Shown here piece after piece: positions 1 to 7,295 of a stretch of DNA of 7,715 nucleotides. The notes under the pieces were generated by a model. That model ran no database searches. It worked only from the letters and a program-made list of their open reading frames with translations, and was not told the DNA's origin. This DNA comes from Rubrivivax sp. (lineage in GTDB: Bacteria; Pseudomonadota; Gammaproteobacteria; Burkholderiales; Burkholderiaceae_C): contig JAIXSD010000593.1 of assembly GCA_027484885.1 (NCBI GenBank), positions 1 through 7,715 of the forward strand, written 5' to 3'. How positions within the stretch are numbered: position 1 is the stretch's first letter; each line of letters starts with the position of its first letter. A program made the translations under genes and the position numbers.

Positions 1-275
<275 letters not shown>

Positions 276-276
<1 letters not shown>

Positions 277-2087
277 TGGGCTTGCGCGCCACCCTGGACT
301 TCCTGCTGCGCGACTGGCTGCAGGTCCAGTCGCTGAGTGAGCGGCCGCGCTTTGCCGAGCATTCGCTGGAAGGCTATGCCGCTGTGCTGGACAGCTGCGA
401 GCGCATCGCCGCCGAACAGTTTGCGCCAGCCAACCGCGCCTGCGATGCCGAGGAGCCGCGCTTCGACGGCGAGCGCGTCATCCTGCCGGCCTCTACCAAG
501 CAGGCGCTGGACGCCTACATCGCCTCCGGCATGCTGGCCGCCTCGCAGGACGAGGCCCAGGGCGGCCTGCAGCTGCCCTGCGTGATCGAGACCGCCGCCA
601 ATGCCTTTTTCCAAAAGGCCAGCGTGGGCATCAGCGGCTATGCCTTGCTGACCGTGGGCAATGCCAATCTGCTGCTGGCCCATGGCAGCGAGCGCCAGCG
701 CGCCGTGTTCGCCCAGCCGCAGCTGCAGGGCCGCTGGTTCGGCACCATGTGCTTGAGCGAGCCGCAGGCGGGCTCTTCCTTGTCTGACATCCAGACCCGG
801 GCCGTGCCCGATGGCGAGGGCTTTGAACAAGACCCCCTGGGCCCGCGCTACCGCCTGCGCGGCCACAAGATGTGGATCTCGGCCGGCGAGCATGAGCTGA
901 GCGAGAACATCGTCCACCTGGTGCTGGCCAAGATCCCCGATACGCAAGGTCGCCTGGTGCCAGGTGCGCGCGGCATTTCGCTCTTCATCGTGCCCAAACA
1001 TGGTGTCGATGAGCAAGGGCGCCTGAACGGCCTGCGCAACGAGGTGACCCTGGCCGGCCTCAACCACAAGCTGGGTTTCCGCGGCACCAGCAACTGCCTG
1101 CTGAACTTTGGCGAGGGCGGGGCGGGGGCCATCGGCTATTTGGTCGGCCAGCCCGGCGAGGGCCTGCGCTGCATGTTCCACATGATGAACGAGGCGCGCA
1201 TCGGTGTGGGCCTGGCCGCCACCATGCTGGGCTATGCCGGTTTTGAAGCCAGCCTGGCCTATGCCCGCCAGCGGCCGCAGGGTCGCAGCCTGGGAATGGG
1301 CGTCAAGGACGCGGCCCAGCCGCAGCAGCTGATCATCGAGCATGCCGACGTCAAGCGCATGCTGCTGGCGCAGAAGAGCTATGTCGAGGGCGCGCTGGCG
1401 CTGGAGCTGTTCTGCGCGCGCCTGGTCGATGAGCAAAAGACCGGTGCGCCGGAAGCGGCGGCCGAGGCGGCGCAATTGCTGGAGGTCTTGATCCCCATCG
1501 CCAAGAGCTGGCCCAGCGAATGGTGCTTGGAGGCCAACAGCCTGGCCATCCAGGTGCTGGGCGGCGCCGGCTACACGCGCGATTTCCCGGTCGAGCAGTA
1601 CTGGCGCGACAACCGCCTGAACATGATCCACGAGGGCACGCACGGCATCCACGGCCTGGACCTGCTGGGCCGCAAGGTCGTGCTGAACGGCGGCCAGGCC
1701 TTGCGCGTGCTGGCTGCGCGCATCAACCGCACGGTCGAGGCCGCCCTGCAGCAGCCGGCCCTGGCGGCCCAGGCCAACCAACTGGCCGCCTCCCTGGCCC
1801 AGCTGGGCCGGGCCAGCAAGGCCGCCTGGGCCACGGGCGAGCCCGAGGTGGCCCTGGCCAATGCCACACCGTATCTGCAGGCTTTTGGCCATGGGGTGCT
1901 GGCCTGGTTGTGGCTGGATGTCACACTGGCGCTGGATGAGGCGGCGGTGAGCTCGGACTTCGCGCAAGGCAAGCGCGCCGCCGCCGCGTATTTCTATCGT
2001 TATGAACTGCCCAAGATCAGCGCCTGGCTGGCCGTGGTCGAGAGCCGCGAGCCGCTGTGCCGAGAGATGCAGGACGGGTGGTTCTGA
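276..2087 (+). CDS. Acyl-CoA dehydrogenase, long form with C-terminal extension (DmdC-like)
   Basis: FAD-dependent alpha,beta-dehydrogenation of an acyl-CoA thioester is predicted, cytoplasmic. The protein is 603 residues against about 380-400 for classical acyl-CoA dehydrogenases, which fits the ~600-residue group with an added C-terminal helical domain (about 470-603), including 3-methylmercaptopropionyl-CoA dehydrogenase DmdC. Visible signatures are GTMCLSEPQAG at 156-166 (FAD/substrate loop), KMWISAGEH from 198, NHKLGFRGTSN in the middle domain, and IHEGTHGIHG, where Glu453 aligns with the catalytic base of MCAD-type enzymes (usual form YEGT.GIQ). The start is the ATG at 276, which shares one base with the thiolase stop; the reading frame is open to 228, but that GTG would overlap the thiolase motifs and has no family support. 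No break or missing catalytic residue is seen. Substrate is unknown: DmdC homologues are widespread in organisms that do not degrade DMSP, so a general medium/long-chain role is equally possible. Confidence 0.93.
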
Positions 2088-2090
2088 GCC

Positions 2091-2097
2091 GAGGAGG
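2091..2097 (+). promoter_or_regulatory. Strong ribosome binding site of the small membrane protein gene
   Basis: GAGGAGG lies ten bases before the ATG at 2108. It decides the start: the frame is open from a codon at 2057 inside the dehydrogenase gene, but the Shine-Dalgarno match points to 2108. The site lies in the 20-base gap after the dehydrogenase stop. Confidence 0.75.
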
Positions 2098-2107
2098 GTT
2101 CGCCCAA

Positions 2108-2341
2108 ATGGAGGAGCAAGACGACCCATCGGAACGCTCGCCGCCGCGCTGGCTCGGCCATGTCGAGGCGCTGATCTGGGTCTTGATCTACGGCGGCCTG
2201 CTGGCCGTCATCCTGGGGGTGTTTTTGATGAAGCAGGGCCTGAGCGATGCCGAGCTGCTGGGCTGGATCTTGCTGGTCAAGGGCGGTGTGGCGGTCGTGA
2301 TCGGCGCGCTGATGATCTGGATCCGCTCGCGCTGGAAATAG
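2108..2341 (+). CDS. Small two-helix integral membrane protein, unknown function
   Basis: This encodes 77 residues. An acidic/polar N-terminus (MEEQDDPSER) is followed by a hydrophobic segment at about 21-41 (ALIWVLIYGG...GVFLM), a short KQGLSDAE loop, a second hydrophobic segment at about 50-72 (with a Gly-rich KGGVAVVIGAL stretch) and a basic tail RSRWK. The basic tail and Arg14 suggest both ends face the cytoplasm. It follows the acyl-CoA dehydrogenase by 20 bases with a strong Shine-Dalgarno, so it is probably in the same transcript. I do not recognise a named family. Similar short two-helix proteins occur as uncharacterised conserved proteins in Burkholderiales. There is no sequence basis for assigning it a role in fatty-acid metabolism; co-transcription is the only link. 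Confidence 0.75.
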   Translation: MEEQDDPSERSPPRWLGHVEALIWVLIYGGLLAVILGVFLMKQGLSDAELLGWILLVKGGVAVVIGALMIWIRSRWK

Positions 2342-2396
2342 CGCAGCGCCGCGCATTTGCGATGATGGCGGCACTGCCATTTTCGAAATCGCGCCG

Positions 2397-2855
2397 ATGA
2401 GCTCTTCGCCTCTTCAATTCCCCGTCCACATCCCCTTTGTCGAACAGCTGGGCCTGGAGCTGCACAGCATGGGCGACGGCCAGGCCGAGCTGCGGGTGGA
2501 TCTCTCCGAGAGCCACCTGAACAGCTGGGAGGTGGCCCATGGCGGCGTGCTCATGACCATGCTGGATGTGGCCATGGCCCACGCGGCGCGCAGCATCCAC
2601 ATGAAGGCCGCGGGCATGGGCCCGGGCGTGGTGACGGTGGAGATGAAGACCTCCTTCATGCGCCCCGGCGAGGGCGAGCTGCGCGCCCTGGGCAAGTTGC
2701 TGCATCGCTCCACCACCATGGCCTTTTGCGAGGGCTCCATCCTTGGCGAGGACGGCCAGCTGGTGGCCCATGCCACCGCCACCTTCAAATACCTGCGTGC
2801 CCTGCCGGGCCGCGGCCGCGCGCTCAAGCCCTTGCAGCGGCGCGAGGCCGACTGA
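2397..2855 (+). CDS. PaaI-family hotdog-fold acyl-CoA thioesterase
   Basis: The 152-residue length is normal for the PaaI/YbgC-like single hotdog domain. The central helix signature is clear: HLNSWEVAHGGVLMTMLD, with HGG at 48-50 and an acidic residue, Asp57, in the position used for catalysis in PaaI-type enzymes. The following strands (VVTVEMKTSFMRPGEGELRALGKLLHRSTTMAFCEGSI and LVAHATATFKYL) match the usual fold. Hydrolysis of an acyl- or aryl-CoA to the free acid and CoA is predicted, in the cytoplasm and probably as a tetramer. The first ATG of the frame is used; no good Shine-Dalgarno precedes it. It lies 55 bases after the membrane-protein gene and on the same strand as the thiolase and dehydrogenase, suggesting a role in relieving or terminating CoA-ester metabolism. 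PaaI itself is not implied, because no phenylacetate genes are nearby. Confidence 0.88.
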   Translation: MSSSPLQFPVHIPFVEQLGLELHSMGDGQAELRVDLSESHLNSWEVAHGGVLMTMLDVAMAHAARSIHMKAAGMGPGVVTVEMKTSFMRPGEGELRALGKLLHRSTTMAFCEGSILGEDGQLVAHATATFKYLRALPGRGRALKPLQRREAD

Positions 2856-2862
2856 GCCAGCC

Positions 2863-3837
2863 TCAAGGCGCCAGCCACAGGCGCGAGTCCTCCGGCGGCA
2901 GGCCGGGCGGCAAGGGTGCGTCGATCTCCAGAATGGTGCGATTGCCCAGCTGCGCCCGCCGTGCGATGGCCTGGAAATGCTGGCGGAACAGGGCGGCGAA
3001 ACTGCCATCGGCCTGAATCAAGGCCAGGCCGCGCTCCATGCGCTGACGCAAGGCCGCGCGGTCTTTGCGGAACAGGTAGTAGACCGGGAAACGGTAGTGC
3101 AGGGCCAGGTGGGGCTCGACCATCAGCTGGTCGAGCTGCGGGTTGGCCTCCAGCTCGGCCCAGGCTTCGTGCAAGCCGCGGTGGAAATACTGGAAGCGCC
3201 CGCTCTTCAACATCGCCAGCAAGGACTGACCCTGGGCCACCCCAACCACCGGCAGCTGGTTGCGCTCGAACAGGGCGAAATCGGCCCACTGACGGCCGAA
3301 GCCACCGGTCAGCTGGCGCAGGCCGGCCAGGTCGTGCACGGCGGCGAAGCGGGCCTGGTCTTTCTTGTGGATCAGCAGCAGGCGGTAGCCCAGCATGCCC
3401 TGGTGCAGGTCAAACGGGATGGCGCTGAACTCGCGCAGCAGCTCGGCCTGCGGTGGCAGGTAGACCAGATCGACCAGGCCCTGGCGCAGCAGACCCAGGC
3501 AGCGCTCTTGCGTCGGGTCCGGGCCGGGGGCGTAGGGGCGCAGCTCGGTGCGCTCACCGGGCGCGGCGGTGCGCGCCAGCAGCAGGCGCGTCAGGGCCAT
3601 GCGGTAGGCGTAGCGCTGCGGGTCGGCCTGGCAGAGGGTCAGGACTTGCGGCTCGGCGCTGCTTCGGGCTTGTCCTTCCGCCGCGCCAAGGGGATGGCCG
3701 GTGCCGGCCTGTGCGCAGCTCAGCATGCAGCTCAGCATCAGGGCCAGCATCAGGCTCTTCGATCCATAGCTCAGCCAGGCCAGGCCGGTGGGCCGGCCCG
3801 CCCCGCATCGCCCGCCAGGGGCTGGGCAGAGGCTCAC
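2863..3837 (-). CDS. Periplasmic solute-binding-like protein (type 2 PBP fold, SBP_bac_3-like), orphan
   Basis: Read leftward, up to 324 residues. A hydrophobic stretch ending CMLSCAQA (to about residue 44) looks like a signal peptide with an AQA|G signal-peptidase-I site, so the mature protein should be periplasmic. The body has features of the uncharacterised substrate-binding family common in proteobacteria: GLVDLVYLPPQ, a GYRLLLIHKKDQARFAAVHDLAGLR-type region, RFQYFHRGLHEAWAEL, ADGSFAALFRQHF near the end, and a C-terminus APLPPGLPPEDSRLWL of the 'NPLLPPETP..ELWY' kind. The start is uncertain: the longest frame begins at a GTG (3835-3837) without a clear ribosome site and gives an overlong leader. 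The ATG at 3748-3750 (residue 30) follows a GAAGAG but lacks a basic n-region. No permease or ATPase is adjacent. The stop is only seven bases from the converging thioesterase stop. Confidence 0.8.
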   Translation of the reverse strand: MSLCPAPGGRCGAGRPTGLAWLSYGSKSLMLALMLSCMLSCAQAGTGHPLGAAEGQARSSAEPQVLTLCQADPQRYAYRMALTRLLLARTAAPGERTELRPYAPGPDPTQERCLGLLRQGLVDLVYLPPQAELLREFSAIPFDLHQGMLGYRLLLIHKKDQARFAAVHDLAGLRQLTGGFGRQWADFALFERNQLPVVGVAQGQSLLAMLKSGRFQYFHRGLHEAWAELEANPQLDQLMVEPHLALHYRFPVYYLFRKDRAALRQRMERGLALIQADGSFAALFRQHFQAIARRAQLGNRTILEIDAPLPPGLPPEDSRLWLAP

Positions 3838-3866
3838 GTGTGGGGTGCTTTTTTTCGCAAAGGGCT

Positions 3867-3887
3867 GGCCACGCGCGCCGCGTGGCC
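3867..3887 (-). terminator. GC-rich hairpin after the chemoreceptor gene, possible terminator
   Basis: A perfect inverted repeat, GGCCACGCG / CGCGTGGCC, has 9-bp arms and a 3-base loop. It starts nine bases after the chemoreceptor stop in the direction of transcription. In the minus strand the stem is followed by AGCCCTTTGCG, so there is only a short T run and no classical U-tract. The run of seven T on the + strand (3849-3855) is on the wrong side to serve a leftward terminator. It may be a weak or attenuating terminator, or a processing/stability hairpin that lets some transcription continue into the binding-protein gene. Confidence 0.4.
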
Positions 3888-3895
3888 GCCAGTCT

Positions 3896-5449
3896 TCAGC
3901 GCAGCTTGAACACCGCGACCGCTTGCACCAGCTGGGCGGCCTGCAGGCGCAGGCTCTCGGCCGCAGCGGCTGACTCTTCTACCAGGGCAGCGTTCTGCTG
4001 GGTCACCTTGTCCATCTGCGTGACGGCCTCTCCGACCTGGGCGATGCCCGAGCTTTGCTCGCTGCTGGCGGCGCTGATCTCGCCGACGATGTCGCTGACG
4101 CGCTTGATGGCGCCGACGATCTCGGTCATGGTGGTGCCGGCGCGGTCCACCAGCACCGTGCCTTGCTCGACGCGCTCGACGCTGGCGCTGATCAGAGTCT
4201 TGATTTCCTTGGCCGCATCGGCGCTGCGCTGGGCGAGGTTGCGCACCTCGCTGGCCACCACCGCGAAGCCGCGGCCTTGCTCGCCGGCACGCGCGGCTTC
4301 CACGGCGGCGTTCAGGGCCAGGATGTTGGTCTGGAATGCGATGCCGTCGATCACGCTGATGATGTCGGCGATCTTCTTGGAGCTGTCGTTGATGCCACGC
4401 ATGGTCTCCACCACCTCGCCCACCACATCGCCGCCGCGGGTGGCGATTTGCGAGGCGCCGAGCGCCAGCTGATTGGCCTGCTTGGCGTTGTCGGCGTTGT
4501 TGCGCACGGTCGAGCCCAGCTCGTCCATGGTGGCGGCGGTTTCCTCCAGAGCGCTGGCCTGTTCCTCGGTGCGCTGGCTCAGGTCGGCATTGCCTTGGGC
4601 GATCTCACCGGCGCCGGTGGCCACGCTTTCCGAGTTGTCACGCACATGGGTGACGATCTCCTGCAGGCGGCGGCGCATGGTCTCCAGGGCCTGCACCAGC
4701 AGGGCGGTTTCGTCCCGGCCTTCGGCCTGCAGGGTGACGGTCATGTCGCCCTCGCTCATGCGCTGGGCGCCTTCCATGGCGCGTGCCAGCGGGGCGGTGA
4801 CATGGCGGCTGATGCCCAGGCCCAAGCCCACACCGGCCAGCACGCCCAGCACGATCAGCACCACGGTGGTGTTGCGGCTGCTTTGGTAGAGCGAGTCGTT
4901 GTCGTCCGACAAGGCCTTGGCCTCTTCTTCCTTGAGCCGGGTCAGGGCGGTCAGGGTCTGGTCGACCAAGGTGCCCTGGGGCGTGAGGTCGGACTTGACG
5001 AACTTGATCGCCTCGTTGGAGCCGGCCAGCTCGGTCACGCCGATGCGCTTGATCATCTCCTGCGCGACTTGCTGGTCCTTCTCCCACTGGCTGCGCAGGC
5101 TGGCCAGGCCGGCCTTGCCTTTCTCGCTGGTGTAGAGCTTGCCGGCTTGCTCCAGCAGGTCATTGGTCTGCTTGCGTGACTCGTTCATCAGGCCGATGGC
5201 GCGCTCGCGCTCGGCGGCGTCGGTGGCCAGGATGGCGTCGCGCACGGCCACCACGGCCTGCAGGCGGCGCACATTGGCCTCCTTGGTCAGCGACAGGCCG
5301 AGCAGCTCGCGCTCGTAGAGCGCGGTGTCGGCGTCGTTGATGCGTTTCATATTGCCGATGGCCACCGTGCCGATGACGGCGCCGATCAGGGCAACCGCCG
5401 TGAAGGCGCTCACCAGCTTGGTGGAAATCTTGTAGTCAGACAGCTGCAT
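3896..5449 (-). CDS. Methyl-accepting chemotaxis protein, 4HB/Tar-like topology
   Basis: This 517-residue inner-membrane chemoreceptor reads leftward. In order: TM1 at about 11-33; a periplasmic helical region at 34-193, the size of a four-helix-bundle (4HB_MCP) sensor domain; TM2 at about 194-215; HAMP at about 213-268; and a long signalling coiled coil to about 500. The kinase-contact hairpin tip is intact at 372-405 ([34 protein letters not shown]). A methylation-type segment, [17 protein letters not shown], lies near 295-311. It controls CheA/CheW activity in response to a ligand that cannot be inferred. The C-terminus ends AVFKLR and lacks a CheR-binding NWETF-like pentapeptide. The start is the ATG at 5447-5449, with GGAGAA nine bases upstream; the frame is open to 5548, but the extra 33 residues are polar and have no ribosome site. 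Expression is probably by FliA, from the promoter at 5607-5634. Confidence 0.95.
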   Translation of the reverse strand: MQLSDYKISTKLVSAFTAVALIGAVIGTVAIGNMKRINDADTALYERELLGLSLTKEANVRRLQAVVAVRDAILATDAAERERAIGLMNESRKQTNDLLEQAGKLYTSEKGKAGLASLRSQWEKDQQVAQEMIKRIGVTELAGSNEAIKFVKSDLTPQGTLVDQTLTALTRLKEEEAKALSDDNDSLYQSSRNTTVVLIVLGVLAGVGLGLGISRHVTAPLARAMEGAQRMSEGDMTVTLQAEGRDETALLVQALETMRRRLQEIVTHVRDNSESVATGAGEIAQGNADLSQRTEEQASALEETAATMDELGSTVRNNADNAKQANQLALGASQIATRGGDVVGEVVETMRGINDSSKKIADIISVIDGIAFQTNILALNAAVEAARAGEQGRGFAVVASEVRNLAQRSADAAKEIKTLISASVERVEQGTVLVDRAGTTMTEIVGAIKRVSDIVGEISAASSEQSSGIAQVGEAVTQMDKVTQQNAALVEESAAAAESLRLQAAQLVQAVAVFKLR

Positions 5450-5458
5450 GATGAGTGG

Positions 5459-5464
5459 TTCTCC
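5459..5464 (-). promoter_or_regulatory. Ribosome binding site deciding the chemoreceptor start
   Basis: On the minus strand GGAGAA stands nine bases before the ATG at 5447-5449. It selects this start over an in-frame one 33 codons upstream, and places TM1 eleven residues from the N-terminus, as is normal for chemoreceptors. Confidence 0.7.
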
Positions 5465-5564
5465 GTGGCCGTGCACCGCAGCGAGCGGGCCGGCCTGTGT
5501 TTCGCGAGTTGACGGGATCTGGGCTCTAGCGGGCCTCTTGAAGTCCACCCTGGTGTCTCTGGCA

Positions 5565-5598
5565 GGCGCTCATCCCCGCAGTCGGGGATGCGGACGCC
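5565..5598 (-). promoter_or_regulatory. Stem-loop in the chemoreceptor leader
   Basis: CATCCCCG (5571-5578) and CGGGGATG (5583-5590) form a perfect 8-bp stem with a 4-base loop. Beyond an internal loop, GGCG (5565-5568) pairs with CGCC (5595-5598). No T-run follows on either strand, so a terminator is unlikely. If transcription starts about seven bases past the -10 octamer, near 5600, this structure would be at the very 5' end of the chemoreceptor mRNA. A role in mRNA stability or translation control, or a DNA-level operator, is inference. Confidence 0.45.
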
Positions 5599-5606
5599 TC
5601 GTTCGT

Positions 5607-5634
5607 TTATCGGCCCGGGTGGGGCCGGGCTTGA
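5607..5634 (-). promoter_or_regulatory. Putative sigma-28 (FliA) flagellar/chemotaxis promoter for the chemoreceptor gene
   Basis: The minus strand carries GCCGATAA (plus-strand bases 5607-5614), an exact match to the enterobacterial FliA -10 octamer. TCAA (5631-5634), one change from the TAAA core of the -35, lies 16 bases upstream; the usual spacing is 15. The element points at the chemoreceptor and predicts a leader of about 150 bases. Chemoreceptors are classical class 3 FliA targets, which supports the assignment. The weak points are the GC-rich spacer, the imperfect -35 and the one-base-long spacing. Confidence 0.65.
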
Positions 5635-5756
5635 GCGGCTTTTGGGCCACCGCACAGCGGCCTGGCGTGGCTCGTGGTCGAATGTGGGGCTTGAACCTGA
5701 GCGATGCGCCGATGGAGACGCTGACAGGTTCTCAGACAGACACGGAGTGATTGACC

Positions 5757-6782
5757 ATGATTCGCAACCGCCAAATTCTTTTGGCCTCCCGCCCCAAGGG
5801 CGAGGCCGGCCTGGACAACTTCAGCCTCGTCGAGCAGGACCTGCCCGGCCCTGAAGAACTGGCCGAGGGCCAGGTGCTGGTGCGCAACCATTTCCTGAGC
5901 CTGGACCCGTATATGCGCGGCCGCATGAACGACAGCAAGAGCTACGCCGCCCCCCAGCCCCTGGGCGCGGTGATGCTGGGCGGCACGGCCGGCGAGGTGA
6001 TCGCCTCGCGCAACCCGGCTTTCCAGGCCGGGGATTCGGTGGTGGGTATGGGGGGCTGGCAGGAGCACTTTGTCGTGGATGCCAGCCAGCGCGGTGTGCT
6101 CAACAAGGTCGACACCCGCCACATCCCGCTCTCGGCCTACCTCGGCGCCGTGGGCATGCCGGGCGTGACCGCCTGGTACGGCCTGACCCAGATCATCCGC
6201 CCCAAAGCCGGTGAGACCGTGGTGGTCAGCGCGGCCAGCGGCGCCGTGGGCTCGGTGGTGGGCCAGCTGGCCAAGGCGCGTGGCGCGCGGGCCGTGGGCC
6301 TGGCCGGCGGGGCGGAGAAGTGCCGCTACGTCGTGGAAGAACTGGGCTTTGATGCCTGCATCGATTACCGCCAGCACCCCGATCTGGCCTCGCTTTCGCA
6401 GGCCCTCAAGGCCGCCTGCCCGGACGGCATCGACGGCCATTTCGAGAACGTCGGCGGCCTCATCCTCGACGCCGTGCTGCTGCGCGCCAATGCCTTCAGC
6501 CGCGTCGCCATGTGCGGCATGATTTCTGGCTACAACGGCGAGCCCATCCCGCTGCAGTACCCGCAGCTCATCCTCACCAACCGCATGAAGGTCGAGGGTT
6601 TCATCGTCAGCGAGCACATGGAGCTCTGGCCCGAGGCGCTGAAGGAACTCGGCGGCCTGGTCGCCACTGGCCGGCTCAAGTTCCGCGAGTCGGTGGCGCA
6701 AGGCCTGGACGCCGCGCCCGAGGCCTTCCTCGGCCTGCTCAAGGGTCGCAACTTTGGCAAGCAGCTGGTGAAGCTGGTCTGA
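5757..6782 (+). CDS. curA: CurA-type NADP-dependent oxidoreductase (MDR superfamily, zinc-independent)
   Basis: This 341-residue cytoplasmic enzyme is the usual length for the CurA / leukotriene B4 12-hydroxydehydrogenase / prostaglandin reductase family, which reduces the C=C bond of enones with NADPH. Family signatures run throughout: LSLDPYMRGRM (48-57), VMLGGTAGEV (72-81), GMPGVTAWYGL (133-143), the nucleotide-binding AASGAVGSVVGQ (159-170), GGAEKCRYV (184-192), FENVGG (229-234) and GLLKGRNFGK at the C-terminal end. The layout matches E. coli CurA (YncB) closely, but the symbol is a family-level assignment and curcumin need not be the substrate. The start is the ATG at 5757, with GGAG nine bases upstream; an in-frame TTG at 5751 is too close to that site. 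The stop overlaps the next gene's ATG by one base. Detoxification of reactive unsaturated carbonyls is a plausible role, by inference. Confidence 0.92.
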   Translation: MIRNRQILLASRPKGEAGLDNFSLVEQDLPGPEELAEGQVLVRNHFLSLDPYMRGRMNDSKSYAAPQPLGAVMLGGTAGEVIASRNPAFQAGDSVVGMGGWQEHFVVDASQRGVLNKVDTRHIPLSAYLGAVGMPGVTAWYGLTQIIRPKAGETVVVSAASGAVGSVVGQLAKARGARAVGLAGGAEKCRYVVEELGFDACIDYRQHPDLASLSQALKAACPDGIDGHFENVGGLILDAVLLRANAFSRVAMCGMISGYNGEPIPLQYPQLILTNRMKVEGFIVSEHMELWPEALKELGGLVATGRLKFRESVAQGLDAAPEAFLGLLKGRNFGKQLVKLV

Positions 6783-7279
6783 TGGCGGGCGGCTCCCCCT
6801 TGCGCTGGCGCTGCCTGCCCTTCGAGGGCTTGAGCGTCCACGAGCTCTACGCCGCCCTGGCCCTGCGCGCCCAGGTTTTTGTGCTGGAGCAGGACTGCGT
6901 CTACCTGGATCTGGACGGCCATGACCCGGCGGTTTTGCACCTGCTGGGCCAGGACGGCGACAGCGGCGAGTTGCTGGCTTACGCCCGCCTCGTGCCGCCT
7001 GGCACCAAGGGCCCAGGCCAGACCCAGCCCATGATCGGCCGGGTGGTCACCGCGCCGGCCGCGCGCGGCCAAGGGGCGGGCCGGGCTTTGATGCGGCAGG
7101 CCTTGCGGGCCTGCGCCGAGCACTGGCCAGGCCAGGCGGTGGAGATCCAGGCGCAGAGCTATTTGCGCGCCTTCTATGCCAGCCTGGGCTTTGTCGCCAC
7201 CTCGGCGCCTTACCTGGATGACGACATCGAACACATCGATATGCGGCGGGAATTCAAGGCCGATTTCACGGTGGATTGA
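6782..7279 (+). CDS. elaA: ElaA-family GNAT N-acetyltransferase
   Basis: The 165-residue protein matches E. coli ElaA along its length: LYAALALRAQVFVLEQDCVYLDLDGHD (23-48), LLAYARLVP (64-72), then the acetyl-CoA-binding motif A, IGRVVTAPAARGQGAGRALM (85-104), with R95-G-Q-G-A-G100 as the R/QxxGxG loop. YLRAFYASLGF (127-137) and a terminal HIDMRREF follow. It should transfer acetyl from acetyl-CoA to an amine; the physiological acceptor of ElaA proteins is not established. The start ATG shares one base with the oxidoreductase stop (TGATG), which implies translational coupling. The frame is open far upstream inside the oxidoreductase gene, but that part has no family similarity. No internal break is seen. 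Confidence 0.92.
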   Translation: MAGGSPLRWRCLPFEGLSVHELYAALALRAQVFVLEQDCVYLDLDGHDPAVLHLLGQDGDSGELLAYARLVPPGTKGPGQTQPMIGRVVTAPAARGQGAGRALMRQALRACAEHWPGQAVEIQAQSYLRAFYASLGFVATSAPYLDDDIEHIDMRREFKADFTVD

Positions 7280-7295
7280 GGGAAAACCCGAGGTT

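Larger units (their letters stand above)
5450..5756. other. Divergent intergenic region between chemoreceptor and oxidoreductase genes
   Basis: These 307 bases hold no plausible gene. They contain the ribosome site, a leader hairpin and a sigma-28-like promoter for the leftward chemoreceptor gene. At the right end is a GGAG (5744-5747) nine bases before the oxidoreductase ATG at 5757. I looked for a sigma-70 promoter facing right: TTGAAC at 5691-5696 is a fair -35, but no acceptable -10 follows at 16-18 bases, so none is called. Confidence 0.7.

Noticed and set aside
2365..2380. ATGGC/GCCAT hairpin followed by TTT as a terminator before the thioesterase gene
   Set aside because: The stem is only 5 bp plus a wobble and the T-run is short; too weak to call.
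3849..3855. Run of seven T on the plus strand as part of a terminator
   Set aside because: No hairpin precedes it on the plus strand. For the leftward transcripts it reads as an A-run beyond the hairpin, on the wrong strand for a U-tract.
2743..3909. 388-codon plus-strand frame across the binding-protein gene
   Set aside because: It is the antisense shadow of the solute-binding-like gene, with repetitive Gln/Gly/Ala composition and no recognisable domain.
4055..5179. 374-codon plus-strand frame across the chemoreceptor gene
   Set aside because: It mirrors the chemoreceptor codons on the other strand; the Gly/His/Ala-rich product matches no family.
5450..5548. Extended N-terminus for the chemoreceptor
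   Set aside because: The extra 33 residues are polar and Pro/Arg-rich with no ribosome site, whereas GGAGAA precedes the ATG at 5449.
5607..6701. 364-codon minus-strand frame across the CurA-type gene and its upstream region
   Set aside because: It is antisense to the oxidoreductase, has shadow-type composition, and covers the proposed promoter.
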